A DNA stretch of 64,000 nucleotides from Isoperla grammatica (GCA_945910005.1 OX246749.1:32445271-32509270), one strand, 5' to 3'; positions 42,552 through 53,476 are shown, numbered from the stretch's first letter. The notes: generated by a model not told the origin, from the letters alone. Numbers and translations are program-made.

Positions 42552-45500
42552 TTTTCATTGTTATTATTTACCTGACTGTTCTACTTAGGGCCAGTATTAC
42601 AATGTCCCAATAACTATTTATTCGTGGAATAGCTTGTTGTCTCCATGGCAACGAACAATCAAAACCCTTGAAATAGCTCAATCAATTGACACAAATAACT
42701 TTTTTATTATAGGAGATTGTAAGACCGGCCCTTAGGATCGTTACCATTGGCGGGATTTATAAAAAATCGCCTCTCGTTGGCTGGGTGAAGAATTTTGTAG
42801 GGCACTAGCAACACCAAAAGACAACAATGGAACAAATGAATTGAACTGATGGACAAACAATCAGCTGTCAAAATAATAAAATTGCAACCATAGAAATAAA
42901 AACAAGTGTAGCAATAGTAACTGCTCGCCATTTATAACTTTTAATGATAGACAACAACTAAGTGAAAGTTTTGTATGTGTATTTGTTTTTTGTTTTGTTT
43001 TCCAAAATCAGAAGATTTTTTTTTTGACAGCTTGTTGTTTGTCCATCGATTCAATTAATTTGTTTCATTGTTGTCTTTTGGTGTTGCTAGTAGCCTATAA
43101 GCAAATATAAGAGCTAAAGTTGCTATGATTTCCTTCTGTGGTACTGTATAGCTTGTTGTTTTATTGTGATAACTACCCCATCATGTCTCTTGATATTTAT
43201 TTCCTCCTATTATATAATAATAATCTATTTATTTTATAGTTTGATGTTTCTCCGGTTTTTGCAGCTGTTACTAAGTTAATATGAACAAAGAATTTTAATC
43301 CGACTAGTTTAAGCAGGATTTAAACCTATTACATTTATCTTTACCTCAAACTAATTAACCAGCAAAGTATTAACGAACACTATTTTAACTACAAATTAAC
43401 TTTCTTTCAGATACCGCATTCAAAAGAAGAGGATTAAGAAGAAGAAGAAAAAGTTAAAAGGCTTTTTGTTAAAACGTACGAGTTTTCGATTATCCGACTT
43501 CGTCTTTGTTCGGATAACTTCGTTTAAACTCGGCGGGTGAGTCGGAATAATTTATCGAGGATATTTAATAACTTGAAGTTGAGACAAAGGAAACCGTGCG
43601 CTGTATGGTAATTTATTTATGTTGAGGTAGTTTTGATGTGTCAGACCTTCTACCCCTCCCCCCCACCCCCCCTCTTTCACGCGCAACCCCTTAGGCCTAC
43701 TTCTCTGTACTTTCCTTGCCACCGTTTACTCGAAACGGATATTATATTAGTAGAGATGTGTCTTTTTAGCAACAATTTTCTCTAAATTTAGCATTAATTA
43801 TTTTAAATTCAGCATTTTGTAGCGTTTATATTTTTCTTTCCGTCAAAACCTTGTATATCAGGGGGTTTCTTGCACTTCTAATGAAAAATTATGTGCAGGT
43901 ACTAGTTAAAATCATGCAGTTGTAACTTTTAACTTCTAAAAGGGTTAAAATGCAATTCTTTACTAAATCTCAATAGGAATTGGAACACATTATTTTTGTA
44001 GCGTTTTCAAAAAAAAAAAAAAAAAAATAAATAAATGACCAATTTAGCATCTAAAGCCTAAATGCTAAAAATAACGTATCTCTATGTATAAGGGATAATT
44101 TACGATCTTCGGTTTAGTTACCTGGAACGGTGGGCGTGACTAACTAGCGAAGACCGCATTTACGAGTGTGTGTGAAAGAACGCCGGTAATATGTTGACTT
44201 TCGTTGAAATAGCGTGCATGCAAGTGTTAGTCGATACCGTTCCGAGGTCGGAATGAGACTTCATGCACAATAGGGCACTAGCAAAGCCAAAAGACAACAA
44301 TGAAACAAATTAATTGAATCGATGGACAAACAACAAGCTGTCAAAAAATAGGCCTAATTTCGTCTGATTTTGGAAAACAAAACAAAAAACATACAAATAC
44401 ACAATAGAAAACTTTCACCAAGTCGTTGTCCATCATTAAAAGTTTTAAGTGGCGAGCAGTTACTATTGCTACACTTGTTTTTATTTCTATGGTTGCAATT
44501 TTATTATTTTGACAGCTGATGGTTTGTCCATCAGTTCAATTCATTTGTTCCATTGTTGTAGTCCGGATGTGACGTCAGTTGCGGGTTCCCTATAGACCTT
44601 TTTTAGAATTGGTCTAGGACCCTTAGATAGAGCTAATCACGGCTTTCTAGATATTCAATGACAACAATGCACAACAGTGAAAAATTCACCTAAACATAAC
44701 TATCAAGGACCCTTAGATGGAGCTAATGTCTGCTTTCTAGATCAATTCTGAAAATCGGTATCGGGATCCCAATCGGTAAATCGTGAAAAAGTTAGCTTAC
44801 ATGGTTGTTCTTATGACGCGTTGTTCACACAATAAAATCGTAATGTCGTAATGATTTATCGCGAGAAACTGTACGAACCCGGTTACGAACACGATGCCAC
44901 GCAATTGTGGTCGTAGCTTTATACAACGTTATGCTTGTCTGTCTGAAATGGGTTAATCGTTACATGATGGTGATGTTGTTACTACATGGCTTATGTGATG
45001 GTATTATGTAGATTATCTACACTGTTTCCATGGTTACAAGGTTAACAACATCTAGGGCCGTATGCACAGCAACCTGTCAAGTTAAGTATACAGGATTTGT
45101 TGCTATTGTTGTCCCAAGACTACCTTACACATGCTTTCGTCACAGGCGACGGGTTCGTAGCCAATCAGCGATCGGTATTTGCGCGGGTGTGTCTCGGACG
45201 ATTCGCTGGTTGGCTACGAATCCGAAGCATGTGTAAGGTTCAGGCAGAAGTTTTTTAACTTCTATTAAGGATTCAGTTCGATTACTTCTAGTCTTAGGAA
45301 TAAGTAAACGGTGACTCTGGAGCCGTCCTAGCAACGAAGCACTCAATAAATTCAAAGTTGTCCTGAATCGGCCTTGTTGATTCTGACATTTGTCATGCAG
45401 GGGTTCGCACTGTCCATTAAGAATAAGTAAACGGTGACTCTGGAGCCGTCCTAGCAACGAAGCACTCAATTAATTCAAAGTTGTTCTGAATCGGCCTTGT

Positions 45501-47165
45501 TGATTCTGACATTTGTCCGCACTGTCCTATCACTGATTCATAGGTTTCGTATTTGAAATATCGATCTTTGATTGGTTATCGCTCACTCGTCGATGGTGTT
45601 CGGAGCCTACAGGGTAAGTTTAGGCGCTTTAAATTAAAGTCTTCCACTGAAAATCAGTTTCGTTACTGAGTGGGTAGACTCTAAATGTGATTTTTTTTTT
45701 TTAAGGTAATCTTGGGCCAAGTATATAATGTATTGCTTGACTTACATCTTGTGGTAGTCAATCTTGCCGTAGCCGACCGGTACCGTAGATAACATCCCCT
45801 TATACTTGGACAACGCCAGAAGTGTCTCAATCTCGGCCAATCTCTGGTCAGACACCCTCTTCATTCTGGGGACAGAGAGACAAGACATGTTCAGACATTG
45901 TCTAATAGACCTTTTTTAGAATTGGTCTATGACCCTTAGATAGAGCTAATTACGGCCGTCTAGATCTTCAATGACAACAATGCACAACAGTGAAAAATGA
46001 AACCTAAACATAACATTTGAAAACTAGTTGCTATTGTTGAGCATTGTTGTCATTGATCTATCAAGGAACCTTAGATAGTAGAAGAAATCACGGCCCTCTA
46101 GATCAATTCTGTAATCAATTGTTTTAAATTGTTGTCAATGACGATTCAGGAGACCGTAATTTATTTCGTCTTAGGGTCCTAGATCAATTTTGATAATCAT
46201 CTATTGGATAGAAAAATATAATAAATAGGGCTCAGATTCACAAAGGTGCAAGACGCCCTACATATTATAAATCATGCATATGTCGTTCTGCAATGTCATA
46301 AAGATAGAATATAGTCAAATATCAACAATTTAACTTATTATATTTTATTTGTGAATGTGTAGTAATACCCAGAGATGATTGATCTTGATTTATCCAGCTA
46401 CGATTTGCCTAACTTAGGACAACTTAGAGACGGGCACCTTTGTGAATCCAAGCCCAGGTGATTGTGTGACGGAATGTGTGTGTTTAAACCTAATATTTGT
46501 CCCTAAACTGTCCTTTTTTAAATTTTAATTGTCCCTAAAGTCCCATTTTTTTAGTGGGCTAAACGTTGGGAGCCCGATAGGTAGAAAACATAAGAAAATG
46601 AGGCATTTGATGAGGAAATGAGCGTAAAATATTAATATCCTGGTTATGTGGATATCCGTAGGCGATTTTGTTCATTCAAAGCGAAATCCATTTCGTTGTT
46701 TCTTTGATCCCTTTTATTGTACATGGGTTGGGTTAATTAGTTCTGACAACGGTTGAACGCACCAGCTCTGTGCGTGAAGGGAGTTAAATTAATAAATTAC
46801 CTTCTAAAAGTAATCGCGGCCCGAAAAAACGCGGGAAATTATCTAGTTTATTTAGCAGTATTTTCCAGAGAGATCTCAAGAATGAATGAAAGAAATGGGA
46901 ATTTCCTGACTTCGGGAGAACCAAACAAAATTAAGACAACATTTTCGCCTGCCTTGCCGAACACCCTTATTTCGGTCTGCTTAAATTATTTAAAAGCGGT
47001 TTTCAATTGTGTAATTATTTATTTAGTTGTATTTTCGCCAAAATATAATTACTACAATTGTAGATGAAGGTTTAGTAGGTATGAACATAAAATGTTTGAG
47101 AAAATATTTTTTACTTTAAAAAAATCATGGTCATTAAGTATTATTATTCTTAGTATTATTATTAC

Positions 47166-47226
<61 letters not shown>

Positions 47227-47283
47227 GTTATTTTTATTATTAATGTTATTAATATTATTATCATTATTATTATTATTATAATA

Positions 47284-47352
<69 letters not shown>

Positions 47353-48833
47353 GGGCTGGGACTTTTTTGTTACTGAAAATACTTGTTTTTATTCGAATAA
47401 ATATTAACAAGGCTATGTAAATTTTTCGTCTAAACATGATGTGTCACAAACTAGATGAGTGTAAGGGGGGGGGGTTAGGGTGGTCAGATCCCCCCCCCCT
47501 TGCCCCTCCCCACCACCGTTCTTACGCGCCTGCACGGATAATGATAGTCTATTGAACTTGGCCGTCAGCACAAAAAAGAGTTCTTGTATAATTATATATC
47601 CGAACCTACCACGCGTGCAAGATCTGACCATGTGTATTACATCAGCCTGTATTTCGACCCCTCTACCATGCTAGGGCATGATGTAACATGGGCACGTGTT
47701 GCCACTGGTACATACTCTTCTCATCAAGACCTTTATGTACCTCAGTGTTGACAGACGTGCGGTAATAGACGTTTTTCAGAATTCACCTAGGACTCTTAGA
47801 TAGAGCTAATCACGGCCATCTAGATCTTCAATGACAACAATGCATAACGGGGAAAAATGCACCTTAACATAACTATCAAGAACCCTTAGATAGAGCAAAT
47901 CACGGCTTTCCACATCAATTCTGAAAACATCTGTTACCGAAAACGTACTTTAAATGATTTTTAGAATTGATTTATGGGGGCCGTAACTGGCTCTATCTAT
48001 GGGGCCTTGATAGATCAATGACGACAATGCTCAACAATAACAACTAGTCTTCAAATGTTATGTTCAGGTGTCCACTGTTGTGCATTGTTGTCATTGAAGA
48101 TCTAAAGGGCCGTGATTAGCTCTACAAAAAATTCTGAAAAAGATCTATAGGGCACTAGCAACACTAAAAGACAACAATGAAACAAATGAATTGAATCGAT
48201 GGACAAACAACAAGCTGTCAAAAAATAATTTCGTCTGATTTGGAAAACAAAACAAAAAACAAACAAATACACATACAAAACTTTCACTTAGTCGTTGTCT
48301 ATCATTAAAAGTTTTAAATGGCGAGCAGTTACTATTGCTACACTTGTTTTTATTTCTATGGTTGCAATTTTATATTTTGACAGCTGATGGTTTGTCCATC
48401 AGTTCAATTCATTTGTTCCATTGTTGTCTTTCGGTGTTGCTAGTGCCCTATACTCTGTTCTAACAGCGATTCACATACAGGTATTTTATATTTAAAATAA
48501 TATCGATCTTTGATTGGTTATCGATTGGTTCTCTTGTCGATGGTGTTCGGAACCTATACCGGGCTGGCTCAGTCGTTTTAAATTAAAGTCTCCCACTTAA
48601 AATCAGTGTTTCTATATATATGTCAATAAAATTAAAATAATTGCGGGTTATTCCGCTACGTCCTACCTCCATATTGTGCCGACGTTTCAGGAACCTTATG
48701 GATCCTATCAATGATAGGATCCAATCCATAAGGTTCCTGAAACGTCGGCACAATATGGAGGTAGGACGTAGCGGAATAACCCGCAATTATTTTAATTTTA
48801 TTGACATAAATCCTGGCCACGAAAGCTTTAGTG

Positions 48834-48887
<54 letters not shown>

Positions 48888-49344
48888 AAATCCAGAAATT
48901 AAAAAACCCACCCCGACTGGGAATCGAACCCAGGTCTCCCACTTGCCGGGTGGGCGCCATCTGGATTTCACATAACTACCACGTCAAGAGTGTTCTTGCA
49001 AAATATTCATATAGATATATATATATATATATATATATAAACGCGAAGAGTATAGTGACACATTTCAAAATCATAAACATATTTTTATTCAAATGAAGGT
49101 AATATATTATTAAATTTAAAGTAAAAAGTAAAAAATTAATAAATGGTGAACAAAATATCGAAAAAAAATGTAAATGTCGACGAATAAAAATATTAAATTT
49201 TGAAATTAAAAAATTAAAAAAAAAAAATTTTAAATATAAAAAAATTAAAAATGTCACTCACCTCGAAGGCCTGGCCTGGGTCTGATGAATCGTCAACACA
49301 GCCAGTAGCATCACCACCACAACACACAAATTCTTGGCCTGCAT
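40902..49344 (-). CDS. Putative secreted amidated peptide (neuropeptide-like) precursor, 4 exons
   Basis: Exons 49262-49344, 45746-45865, 42191-42353 and 40902-40907, joined by GT-AG sites in frame, give 123 residues. Residues 1-24 form a signal peptide (MQAKNLCVVVVMLLAVLTIH, then QTQA). A dibasic KR (MKR) precedes a 37-residue segment beginning VSDQRLAEIETLLALS and ending GKIDYHKI, followed by Gly and four Arg: a classical amidation plus cleavage site. An acidic spacer (ELLDESNEPDSDD, then EELMDQPREEEGQG) follows. No cysteines lie in the mature peptide, so it is not calcitonin- or CART-like. I do not recognise the family; secretin-receptor ligands (CRF/DH44, PDF, PTH-like) are possibilities by size only. 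The last exon adds one codon and the stop, which is the least certain junction. Confidence 0.72.
42191..42353 (-). CDS. Peptide precursor exon 3 (amidation site and acidic spacer)
   Basis: Acceptor TTTACAG|TGGC, donor CACG|GTAAG. Completes Ile, then GRRRR and AANLLWRELLDES, then a D/E-rich spacer. Falling precisely in frame to create I-GRRRR at the junction is strong support for the model. Confidence 0.75.
42588..42735. mobile_element. MITE family D copy in the peptide gene 3' half
   Basis: About 150 bp closely matching 33135-33294, ends GGGCCAGTATTACAATGTCC and GATTGTAAGACCGGCCCTTA. In the peptide gene's intron 2 (between exons 2 and 3). Confidence 0.7.
42799..43098. mobile_element. MITE family B copy
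   Basis: AGGGCACTAGCAACACCAAA to GGTGTTGCTAGTAGCCTAT. Located in peptide-gene intron 2. Confidence 0.8.
44272..44593. mobile_element. MITE family B, hybrid ends
   Basis: Left end ATAGGGCACTAGCAAAGCC, right end GGATGTGACGTCAGTTGCGG then TTCCCTATA: the two ends belong to the two terminus types and do not pair with one another. Confidence 0.75.
44592..44757. mobile_element. MITE family A, short form
   Basis: Starts directly at the end of the family B element at 44272-44593, sharing CTATAG at the junction. Confidence 0.78.
45123..45238. mobile_element. Foldback element, 116 bp
   Basis: CCTTACACATGCTT and AAGCATGTGTAAGG ends; inner GGTTCGTAGCCAATCAGCGA pairs with TCGCTGGTTGGCTACGAATC. In peptide-gene intron 2 region upstream of exon 2's 3' side. 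Confidence 0.75.
45290..45690. repeat. Dispersed repeat with internal 122-bp duplication
   Basis: AATAAGTAAACGGTGACTCT starts two copies at 45299 and 45421; then the segment shared with 18371-18640. Confidence 0.7.
45746..45865 (-). CDS. Peptide precursor exon 2 (mature peptide)
   Basis: Acceptor TCCCCAG|AATG, donor AAGAT|GTAAGT. The first base completes Arg28; MKR follows, then all but the last residue of the predicted mature peptide. Its exact 120 nt fits phase 2 on both sides. It lies between two MITE-rich stretches but itself shows no repeat similarity in this window. Confidence 0.75.
45905..46205. mobile_element. MITE family A, long form with extra right terminus
   Basis: Complete long form to about 46118, followed by a second TAGATCAATTTTGATAATCA terminus ending at 46205, so possibly two overlapping copies. 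In the peptide gene's intron 1. Confidence 0.7.
47150..47353. repeat. (ATT)n microsatellite
   Basis: About 200 bp of ATT triplets with few interruptions; in peptide-gene intron 1. Confidence 0.92.
47765..47935. mobile_element. MITE family A, short form
   Basis: AATAGACGTTTTTCAGAATT to ATTCTGAAAACATCTGTT, both internal blocks present. Confidence 0.75.
47955..48147. mobile_element. MITE family A, reverse orientation
   Basis: Reverse-complement order of family A blocks; its end abuts the family B copy at 48147 with CTATAG at the join. Confidence 0.7.
48147..48452. mobile_element. MITE family B, full length
   Basis: TATAGGGCACTAGCAACACT to TGTTGCTAGTGCCCTATA: the TA is present on both sides, consistent with a TA target duplication. 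Confidence 0.82.
48621..48806. mobile_element. Near-perfect 186-bp palindrome
   Basis: TGTCAATAAAATTAAAATAA is mirrored by TTATTTTAATTTTATTGACA; the centre is GATCCTATCAATGATAGGATC. The same 21-residue translation appears on both strands for this reason. About 0.5 kb 3' of exon 1 in the peptide gene's intron 1. Confidence 0.85.
48839..48885. repeat. (AT)n microsatellite
   Basis: Uninterrupted AT dinucleotides between a palindrome and the tRNA-half element. A second tract lies at 49016-49038. Confidence 0.9.
48883..48973 (-). mobile_element. 91-bp inverted-repeat element carrying a 3' tRNA half
   Basis: ATGTGAAATCCAGA / TCTGGATTTCACAT ends. The minus strand contains GGTTCGATTCC, a perfect B box, with a 5-bp T-arm stem and the acceptor-like CCCGGCAAGTGGGAG before it; no A box. 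Flanked by a long AT tract. Confidence 0.65.
49262..49344 (-). CDS. Peptide precursor exon 1 (signal peptide)
   Basis: ATG plus 27 codons and two bases, donor TCGAG|GTGAGT. Short basic start, a strongly hydrophobic core with four consecutive valines, and a small-residue site at TQA: a good signal peptide. Confidence 0.75.
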
Positions 49345-49520
49345 CTTGTCTCTTTTATTTTTAATATTATGTCTGTATACAGCGCACAGCTTGCTCTCTC
49401 TTGCGTATCACCTACAGCACAGAACACAGGATAGATAATAATGATGCATGGAGCCCAGAGTCTGCCGCTTATATCAGCCGCGTTAGGGGGCGGAGCCAGA
49501 TCGTGCCGACCAATCAGGAG
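49345..49520 (-). promoter_or_regulatory. TATA/GC/CCAAT promoter of the peptide gene
   Basis: Reading on the minus strand: an inverted CCAAT at 49510-49514, a GC box (CCGCCCC) at 49486-49493, and TATAAG at 49468-49473, ordered and spaced as in a core promoter. A start about 30 bases further would be near 49440, leaving a 5'UTR of about 95 nt before the ATG at 49344. Confidence 0.65.
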
Positions 49521-50181
49521 ATAGTGATGTAATTCTAGTGAAGAATTAATGAATGAGTTGGTTGAAAATGTGAGAATTTACGCTCGTTTAAATAAAACGT
49601 GATGGTTTGATGTTTTGCGGATGGGGGGAAAAACCCTGACTTGTCTAGGTTGGACCCCTACCGCTAGGGGCGCCCGTTGTTGCAAACTATCAGTTCCGTG
49701 CGTGTTATTTCAAACAGAAAACGAGACCATGTGTGTAGAGAGCGACTGTGATTTCCAAACAGCCATCCACTACCCGTAGGGGCGCCCATTGTTGCCAGAT
49801 AACAGTTTTATGCGTGTTTTTCCCATGTAGAACACAAATCCGTAGCAACATCGGGCGCCCCTTTGGGTAGAGGACGACTGTGAATAGGTAACTAAGTTTA
49901 CGGTGAGGGTTTAATATTTCAAGAGCGCGGTAGAGGCCTTTCAAAGTCGTGAAGGCTGTTTTAATGTGTGGAAATGTGTAGAAATTATAGTTTTTCACAA
50001 AATTAATACAGATTGGTTGCATCCAGAAAATATTGAAATTGAGTCACTATACAACGGTCGCCAAATTAAGGTTTCACGACGAAAATTACGACTAATTGGA
50101 GATTTTTATTTGTACAGTACATTTTTTGTTAATTGGCAGTAGAAAATACATATATTGTGCTATAAACGAATAATATGATTC

Positions 50182-50345
50182 AATAGACCTTTTCCAGAAT
50201 TCATCAAGGAGCCTTAGATAGAGCTAATCACGGCTCTTTTGATCTTCAATGACAACAATGCACAACAGTGAAAAATGCACCTTAACATAACTATCAAGGA
50301 GCCTTAGATAGAGCAAATCACGGCTTTCCAGATCAATTCTGAAAT
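50182..50345. mobile_element. MITE family A, short form
   Basis: CAATAGACCTTTTCCAGAAT to ATCAATTCTGAAAT; internal blocks read GAGCCTTAGATAGAGC. Confidence 0.75.
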
Positions 50346-50895
50346 GACAAAATCTTTTTTATTACTAATGTTTAGTTTTTAAATTCTAAATGAGGCTTAT
50401 TTATTAAATTTGAGGAGTATTTGCAAATGATCTAGGATTGGTCCTCATCAATTGTGTCGCAATCATGGCCGCTGTGACGTCACGTGGGAACTATGAATAT
50501 ATTATGATTGAGTGTTCTTATTTCGAACGAGCTGTAACCGCATTCAAAGTAGAATCAATTTACGTTTTGTTGCATTTTCCCGATGTGGACAATTCAATGT
50601 TTTATCAAAGGTATATATACGTGTTTGTCTATTTCAATTCAATTATAACTTAACACATTTTGTTGCTTTACAATTTGATACCGTACGTTACTGTGTGTTG
50701 TTTTTGTTCTATTTGCATCTATAGTGTGTATTCACGTATTACGCATGGTGGCCACAATGGCATGTGATTGGTATAGTTCATTGTTACTCAAGGGCGCCCG
50801 CAGGATTTTTGTCAGGGGGGGGCAGTGAAAATTAAAAATTAACACACAGGTAGGTTATTTGGTTATATAATAAGTATAACCTAATGCCTCCATAA

Positions 50896-51312
50896 GCCAA
50901 CGGTTTAGCCGCGGTCGCTTAGCCGGTTCCCATACGAACACCGAAGTTAAGCAACCTCGGGCTAGGTCAGGAGGTGGATGGGTGACCATTCACCTCTGAA
51001 ACACTAGTTACCGTTGGTTAGAGCAGATTGGAGGGTTCGAAAGCTTGTGTAACAGCTTCGTTCTTCTCGTCAACTGCTCGGCAGTCCAGGTTGGTGGAGG
51101 AACCTATATGACTGGTCAAAGTTACACCGTCCTTTAGGATGGGACGTAAAGCCGATGGTCCCCTTGGTACTTTTCGACAGGAGTAGGCTACGAGCCGGTA
51201 CCAGGCTTCCCCTCCTCCCTTCCTCATTATCATTCATCAATCATCACTCATCAGGTTAAAGAGAGCATTGTGCCCTACACTGGCCTTAATTACAAAAAAA
51301 TAAAATAAAATA
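50896..51312 (+). mobile_element. Full-length SINE with 5S rRNA-derived head
   Basis: The 13-bp AATGCCTCCATAA at 50883-50895 and 51313-51325 is a perfect target-site duplication. The head contains GAAGTTAAGCAACCTCGGGC (box A and intermediate element) and TGGATGGGTGACC (box C), the internal RNA polymerase III promoter of 5S rRNA. A unique body and an A-rich AAATAAAATAAA tail follow. Class SINE3-like. Inserted into the hAT element. Confidence 0.88.
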
Positions 51313-51331
51313 AATGCCTCCATAAACATAA

Positions 51332-51340
<9 letters not shown>

Positions 51341-51379
<39 letters not shown>

Positions 51380-51415
51380 GCACGCACACGCACGCGCGCA
51401 CGCACGCACGCACAC
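51341..51415. repeat. (AT)n then CA/CG alternating tract
   Basis: AT repeat to 51374 followed by CACG/CGCA alternation. Lies inside the hAT element. Confidence 0.9.
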
Positions 51416-51429
51416 GACAAAGAAAAACT

Positions 51430-51673
51430 GTAACTGTACTAAGTCTGTACTAACTGGGACATCACAGTTTCCGACGTCTAAATCGCTTTCGTATTGAACT
51501 TCTTTAGTTATGGTCACAGTGTCATTGTCCGCACTCCCGGATGAAGACGGAGTTGACTCGGCGTCTTGACAAGCGTTTTGAAAAACATCATCACTAATCC
51601 ACTCGGACTCGGCGCCACTTACAGGTTCACTAGACGTCTTTTGCCGTTTAAAAAAGTTTCTTATATCACTCAT
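51430..51673 (-). pseudogene. N-terminal remnant of a hAT transposase
   Basis: Open frame from ATG at 51673 coding about 80 acidic, serine-rich residues with the start MSDIRNFFK. It then enters the CA/CG and AT simple repeats at 51341-51415. No BED-type zinc finger or catalytic core is visible. Confidence 0.5.
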
Positions 51674-53129
51674 TATAAAATTCGAATTTAGATAATTTAA
51701 TCTTTAGGTTATGTAATAGATATATATACGGTACAACAAACGCGCACACTTTCAACACACATTCACATTTACTTCACCAACGTAATTCAACACAGCAAAG
51801 AAACACAGCAACTGTTCACGTCCGCGTCTGCTCGACCACTGCTACTAGTTAGTACTAAATCCTCCCTCTTCATTTCCTGCTACCCTTTGCCTTGTAGCTG
51901 TTCTTGGAAAACGATAATAAACCAAAGAAGACAACGTGACAAATCCGGGCAGTCTGGCCGTTGAGTGACAGCGGCGATAGGAGAATCAGATAGGCCGGTG
52001 ACAGCCCAGGCATTGTAGAAATGAAAGAATTTGAGAGAATATGTTCGTCTAATAGACCGTAAAATTTATTTTAAAAGACTAACAGTTATACAGCGCTGTT
52101 GTTAACTTTGCACCAAATTGCCTTATTTTCAGAACTAAGAAAATTAAAAGTTCTTGTCATTTTAACCTGAGCCCGGCGTTTGGCAGAATCAAAGCGCGTA
52201 GAGCGCCGCCTCTTCTATTGTATCACGTTGTAAACGTGTCACAGTTTGACAGCCGAAGTGCATCTCCGCGCTGAGTACAGTCACATCCATTGTGGAGTCG
52301 GCCCTGTATTTTGTATAATGATGATATTGATGGAGCGAGAGGGTAGTCGAGACGTTGACGCAATGTATTTCTCTGCAAGGTACAACTATCCTACGTAATA
52401 TCGTCATGCAAGTAACGATACTATATAAATAATAATACTGATGGTTCACTAGCAGCGGACCAATATGTATTGGATGTGATTGTACTTCGGTGTTCCGGGG
52501 AGGCCCATCCTACCCGTCAAATTAGAAGGGTTTACAATAGAGCAGGCGACATCCTAGTTTCTTTGAACTCGCAAAACGCCGGGCTCAGGTTAAAAAGACA
52601 AGAACTTTTAGGTTCCATACTACATATAGGATTATTTTCTAGATTTTTTAAAATAAGAACAATTTTTAAGTAATTTGCTGGCAGCCAGGGGGGGGCAAGT
52701 GCCCCCCCTTGCCCCCCCCTGCGGGCGCCCATGTTGTTACTATGTTTTAGCTGGCGTTTGGTGCAAATTCAACTGTTCTGCAACTTTGGTTTGCTAAAAG
52801 CAACTTAAATAAATTCACTCTTATTTTGGTCACTCTTTTACAATGGTAACACACAATCATTTCCGTAAACTTTTGCGGTTGACGAATACAAATACAAAGT
52901 GTGCCTTATCACCTCGATTCTACAATACAATTTTTCTACTATACAATTTATTCAATACAATTTTTATTTCTGTTGCACTTCGGTCTTTCCTTACGTGACT
53001 TTCGTTGGTGATTCAATAGTCAAACACACTTGAATCTTTATCGGGAGGTATACGTGTTCAAACTCTCGTATTTCCACGTAAACAATATTATTCGTTTTCT
53101 ATTGACAGCTAAATAAAACTTGAAATAGT

Positions 53130-53265
53130 ACTATAGGGGGCCTCCAATATGGCCGATGTGACGTCACGTGAATACTCCCTATCATTACTCAATCACCCTA
53201 ACGAAAGGCAGTGTTGATAATAATATTTAAACTTTAAATCGACTTAAATTATATAAAATTATGTA
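53130..53265. promoter_or_regulatory. CRE/E-box module
   Basis: GATGTGACGTCACGTGAATA near 53154 overlaps a perfect CRE and a CACGTG E-box. Similar modules are at about 37988, 50473 and 59272. Confidence 0.4.
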
Positions 53266-53275
53266 TTATGTATTA

Positions 53276-53346
<71 letters not shown>

Positions 53347-53416
53347 GTTATTATTATTATTTTTATTGTTATTATTATTATTATTATCATTTTTATTATT
53401 ATTATTATTATTATTG

Positions 53417-53457
<41 letters not shown>

Positions 53458-53476
53458 TTATTTTTATTATTATTTT
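53266..53476. repeat. (ATT)n microsatellite
   Basis: About 210 bp with TTTATT interruptions; a shorter tract at 53672-53722. Confidence 0.92.

Larger units (their letters stand above)
50789..52733. mobile_element. hAT-type DNA transposon, decayed, 1945 bp
   Basis: Termini CAAGGGCGCCCGCAGG and CCTGCGGGCGCCCATG form a 16-bp inverted repeat with one mismatch. The 8-bp TTGTTACT flanks both ends (50781-50788 and 52734-52741), the hAT hallmark. A minus-strand frame ending near 51673 begins MSDIRNFFKRQKTSS, like the N-termini of ZMYM/DUF4371-type hAT transposases, but it runs into simple repeat after about 80 residues. The rest of the transposase is missing. A nested SINE occupies 50896-51312. Confidence 0.88.
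50722..53130. repeat. Older dispersed repeat split by the hAT element
   Basis: 50722-50788 plus 52734-53130 together match 63800-64000 and 63560-63810 (GTGTATTCACGTATT, GGCGTTTGGTGCAAATTCAA, CAATATTATTCGTTTTCTAT). Confidence 0.75.

Noticed and set aside
43410..43470. Lysine-rich exon-like stretch after TTTCTTTCAG
   Set aside because: Only an AAG-rich low-complexity run with no donor or family match.
48641..49096. 151-codon open frame
   Set aside because: Runs through a palindrome, an AT tract and the tRNA-half element; identical peptide on the other strand shows it is an artefact.
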